Source: Hyphomicrobiales bacterium
Lineage (GTDB): Bacteria; Pseudomonadota; Alphaproteobacteria; Rhizobiales; Rhizobiaceae
Direction of reading: 5' to 3'
Length of the DNA stretch: 64,000 bases
Assembly: GCA_900469475.1 (NCBI GenBank)
Contig: UBXG01000002.1
Location: 160,760-224,759 of the forward strand
Under the pieces are notes generated by a model. It had not been told where the DNA came from and made no database searches. It was given only the letters and a program-made list of their open reading frames with translations. The position numbers were made by a program, and so were the translations under genes. Of the stretch, positions 62,890-64,000 are shown one piece after another. Positions within the stretch are counted from its first letter, which is position 1; each line of letters opens with the position of its first letter.

Positions 62890-63356
62890 GCAGCCTCGCT
62901 TTCGCTTTCAGGGAACAGGGCTTCCAGCTCGATCAGGCAGATCATGCGGCGATCGATCGCCACGATGCCGCGGGCAAACTGCCGCTCGTGATCGGAGGAA
63001 ACCTCCGGCGTCGGCTGTATGCTGTCGTCGGTAATGGTCAGGATATCCGAAACCGCATCGACCAGAAGACCGACCGCCTTGCGCTTGACCTGGGCCACGA
63101 TGATTACATGCCGAACTGTCGGTTCCGCCCGCTTCATCCCGAGCCGGGCGGAGAGATCGATGATCGGCAGCACCGCGCCGCGCAGGTTGACGATCCCGAG
63201 CACATAGCCCGGCGCATGCGGCATGGCCGTTGCGGGCGTCCAGCCGCGGATTTCCCGAACCGACATGATGTTAACGCAGAATTCCTGGTCGCCGATGCGA
63301 AAGGCGATTAGCTCGCGATTGCCCTGGTTCAGGTTCTTGACGGCATAAGACATCAA
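62886..63356 (-). CDS. cheW: chemotaxis coupling protein CheW1
   Basis: 156 residues, one CheW domain: [82 protein letters not shown] (in order). It links receptors to CheA. It starts 1 bp after the cheA stop. Confidence 0.96.
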   Translation of the reverse strand: MMSYAVKNLNQGNRELIAFRIGDQEFCVNIMSVREIRGWTPATAMPHAPGYVLGIVNLRGAVLPIIDLSARLGMKRAEPTVRHVIIVAQVKRKAVGLLVDAVSDILTITDDSIQPTPEVSSDHERQFARGIVAIDRRMICLIELEALFPESESEAA

Positions 63357-63357
63357 G

Positions 63358-64000
63358 TCACCCCGCCGCCGCGTAAGACATTTCGGGCTTCAGCGCCTGG
63401 CCGCGCGAAGCGCCGACCACCGCATCGACATCCAGGATCAGCGCCACGCGGCCATCGCCGAGGATGGTCGCTGCAGCAATGCCCGGGACATGCGTGTAGT
63501 TGGCTTCGAGGCTCTTGATGACGACCTGGCGCTGGCCCTGGATGGCATCGACCATGAGAGCGCGCTGACCACCGCCTTCCGATTCCACCAACAGCGCGAC
63601 GCCGTCGACCGGATTGGCCTGTGTGGCGCGGAAGTTCAGGATGCGGCCGACGTCAACCAGCGGGCAGAAGCTGTTGCGGATCGAGATCAGGCGGTGGTTG
63701 GCGCCGAAGGAGTGGATCGCGGAAGCCTCGGGCTGCAGCGTCTCGACGATCGCCGTCAGCGGCACGACCAGGGTCTGGCCGGCAACCGTGACCACCATAC
63801 CGTCGAGAACGGCCAGCGTCAGCGGCAGGCTCATGGTGAAGACCGAGCCCTGCCCCGGCCTGGAGGTGATGTTGATGCGGCCGCCGAGCGCCTGGATGGA
63901 GCGCTTGACCACGTCCATGCCGACGCCGCGGCCGGAAATGTCCGAAATCTTGTCAGCGGTCGAGAAGCCCGGCAGGAAGATCAAGTTGTCGATTTCCTCA
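63358..64000 (-). CDS. cheA: chemotaxis histidine kinase CheA, C-terminal part (5' truncated by window edge)
   Basis: The frame is open from the edge; the last 213 or so residues are present. It begins in the ATP-binding lid ([20 protein letters not shown], then [20 protein letters not shown], the G2 box) and [24 protein letters not shown], followed by the CheW-like P5 domain ([16 protein letters not shown], then [20 protein letters not shown]). The His-containing P1, P2 and dimer domains lie outside. CheA phosphorylates CheY1/2 and CheB. It is first of the visible che genes on this strand. Confidence 0.96.
   Translation of the reverse strand, partial: EEIDNLIFLPGFSTADKISDISGRGVGMDVVKRSIQALGGRINITSRPGQGSVFTMSLPLTLAVLDGMVVTVAGQTLVVPLTAIVETLQPEASAIHSFGANHRLISIRNSFCPLVDVGRILNFRATQANPVDGVALLVESEGGGQRALMVDAIQGQRQVVIKSLEANYTHVPGIAAATILGDGRVALILDVDAVVGASRGQALKPEMSYAAAG

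Overview
The window is one continuous piece of an alphaproteobacterial chromosome, almost certainly a Rhizobiaceae member (Rhizobium or a close relative). Three things support this. Gene order matches the Sinorhizobium meliloti region that runs from edd through the agl operon to the flagellar/chemotaxis cluster. The regulators visN, visR and rem are peculiar to rhizobia and relatives. The motor genes motB, motC and motE and the secretion regulators flaF and flbT are alphaproteobacterial. All assignments come from reading the translated sequence; no database search was run.

Layout. 1-593: 3' end of edd (Entner-Doudoroff pathway). 635-2815: a lipoprotein, a TetR regulator and a small PilZ-like protein. 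2946-10754: alpha-glucoside uptake and hydrolysis operon aglE-F-G-A-K with the divergent LacI-type regulator aglR and two perfect palindromic operator candidates. 10763-11662: folD. 11780-14704: a Wzz/GumC-like chain-length protein and a WecG/TagA glycosyltransferase.

14878-63999 is the flagellar regulon. From right to left (mostly minus strand) it holds: che operon cheA-W-R-B-Y2-D-cheT; fliF; visN-visR; the plus-strand operon motA-fliM-fliN-fliG-flhB-orf; the minus-strand run flgF-fliI-orf-flgB-flgC-fliE-flgG-flgA-flgI-motE-flgH-fliL-fliP; four flagellin genes; fliH-like-motB-motC-fliK-lytic transglycosylase; rem; and the run flgK-flgL-flaF-flbT-flgD-fliQ-flhA-fliR plus four small flagellar accessory genes. 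VisN/VisR are expected at the top of the hierarchy, Rem next, and structural and flagellin genes below.

Three features depart from the standard rhizobial plan. (1) A translationally coupled plus-strand pair, a PLP-dependent group II decarboxylase and a TPR/ATP-grasp ligase-like protein, sits inside the flagellin array between the second and third flagellin genes. (2) A TPR plus GT41 (O-GlcNAc-transferase/SPINDLY-type) glycosyltransferase is divergent from flaA; its architecture recalls Caulobacter FlmG. Together these make a candidate flagellin modification locus. (3) The hook gene flgE, expected between rem and flgK, is absent; its place holds a short frameshifted reading frame. All four flagellin genes share a leader element about 60-80 bp upstream of their start codons.
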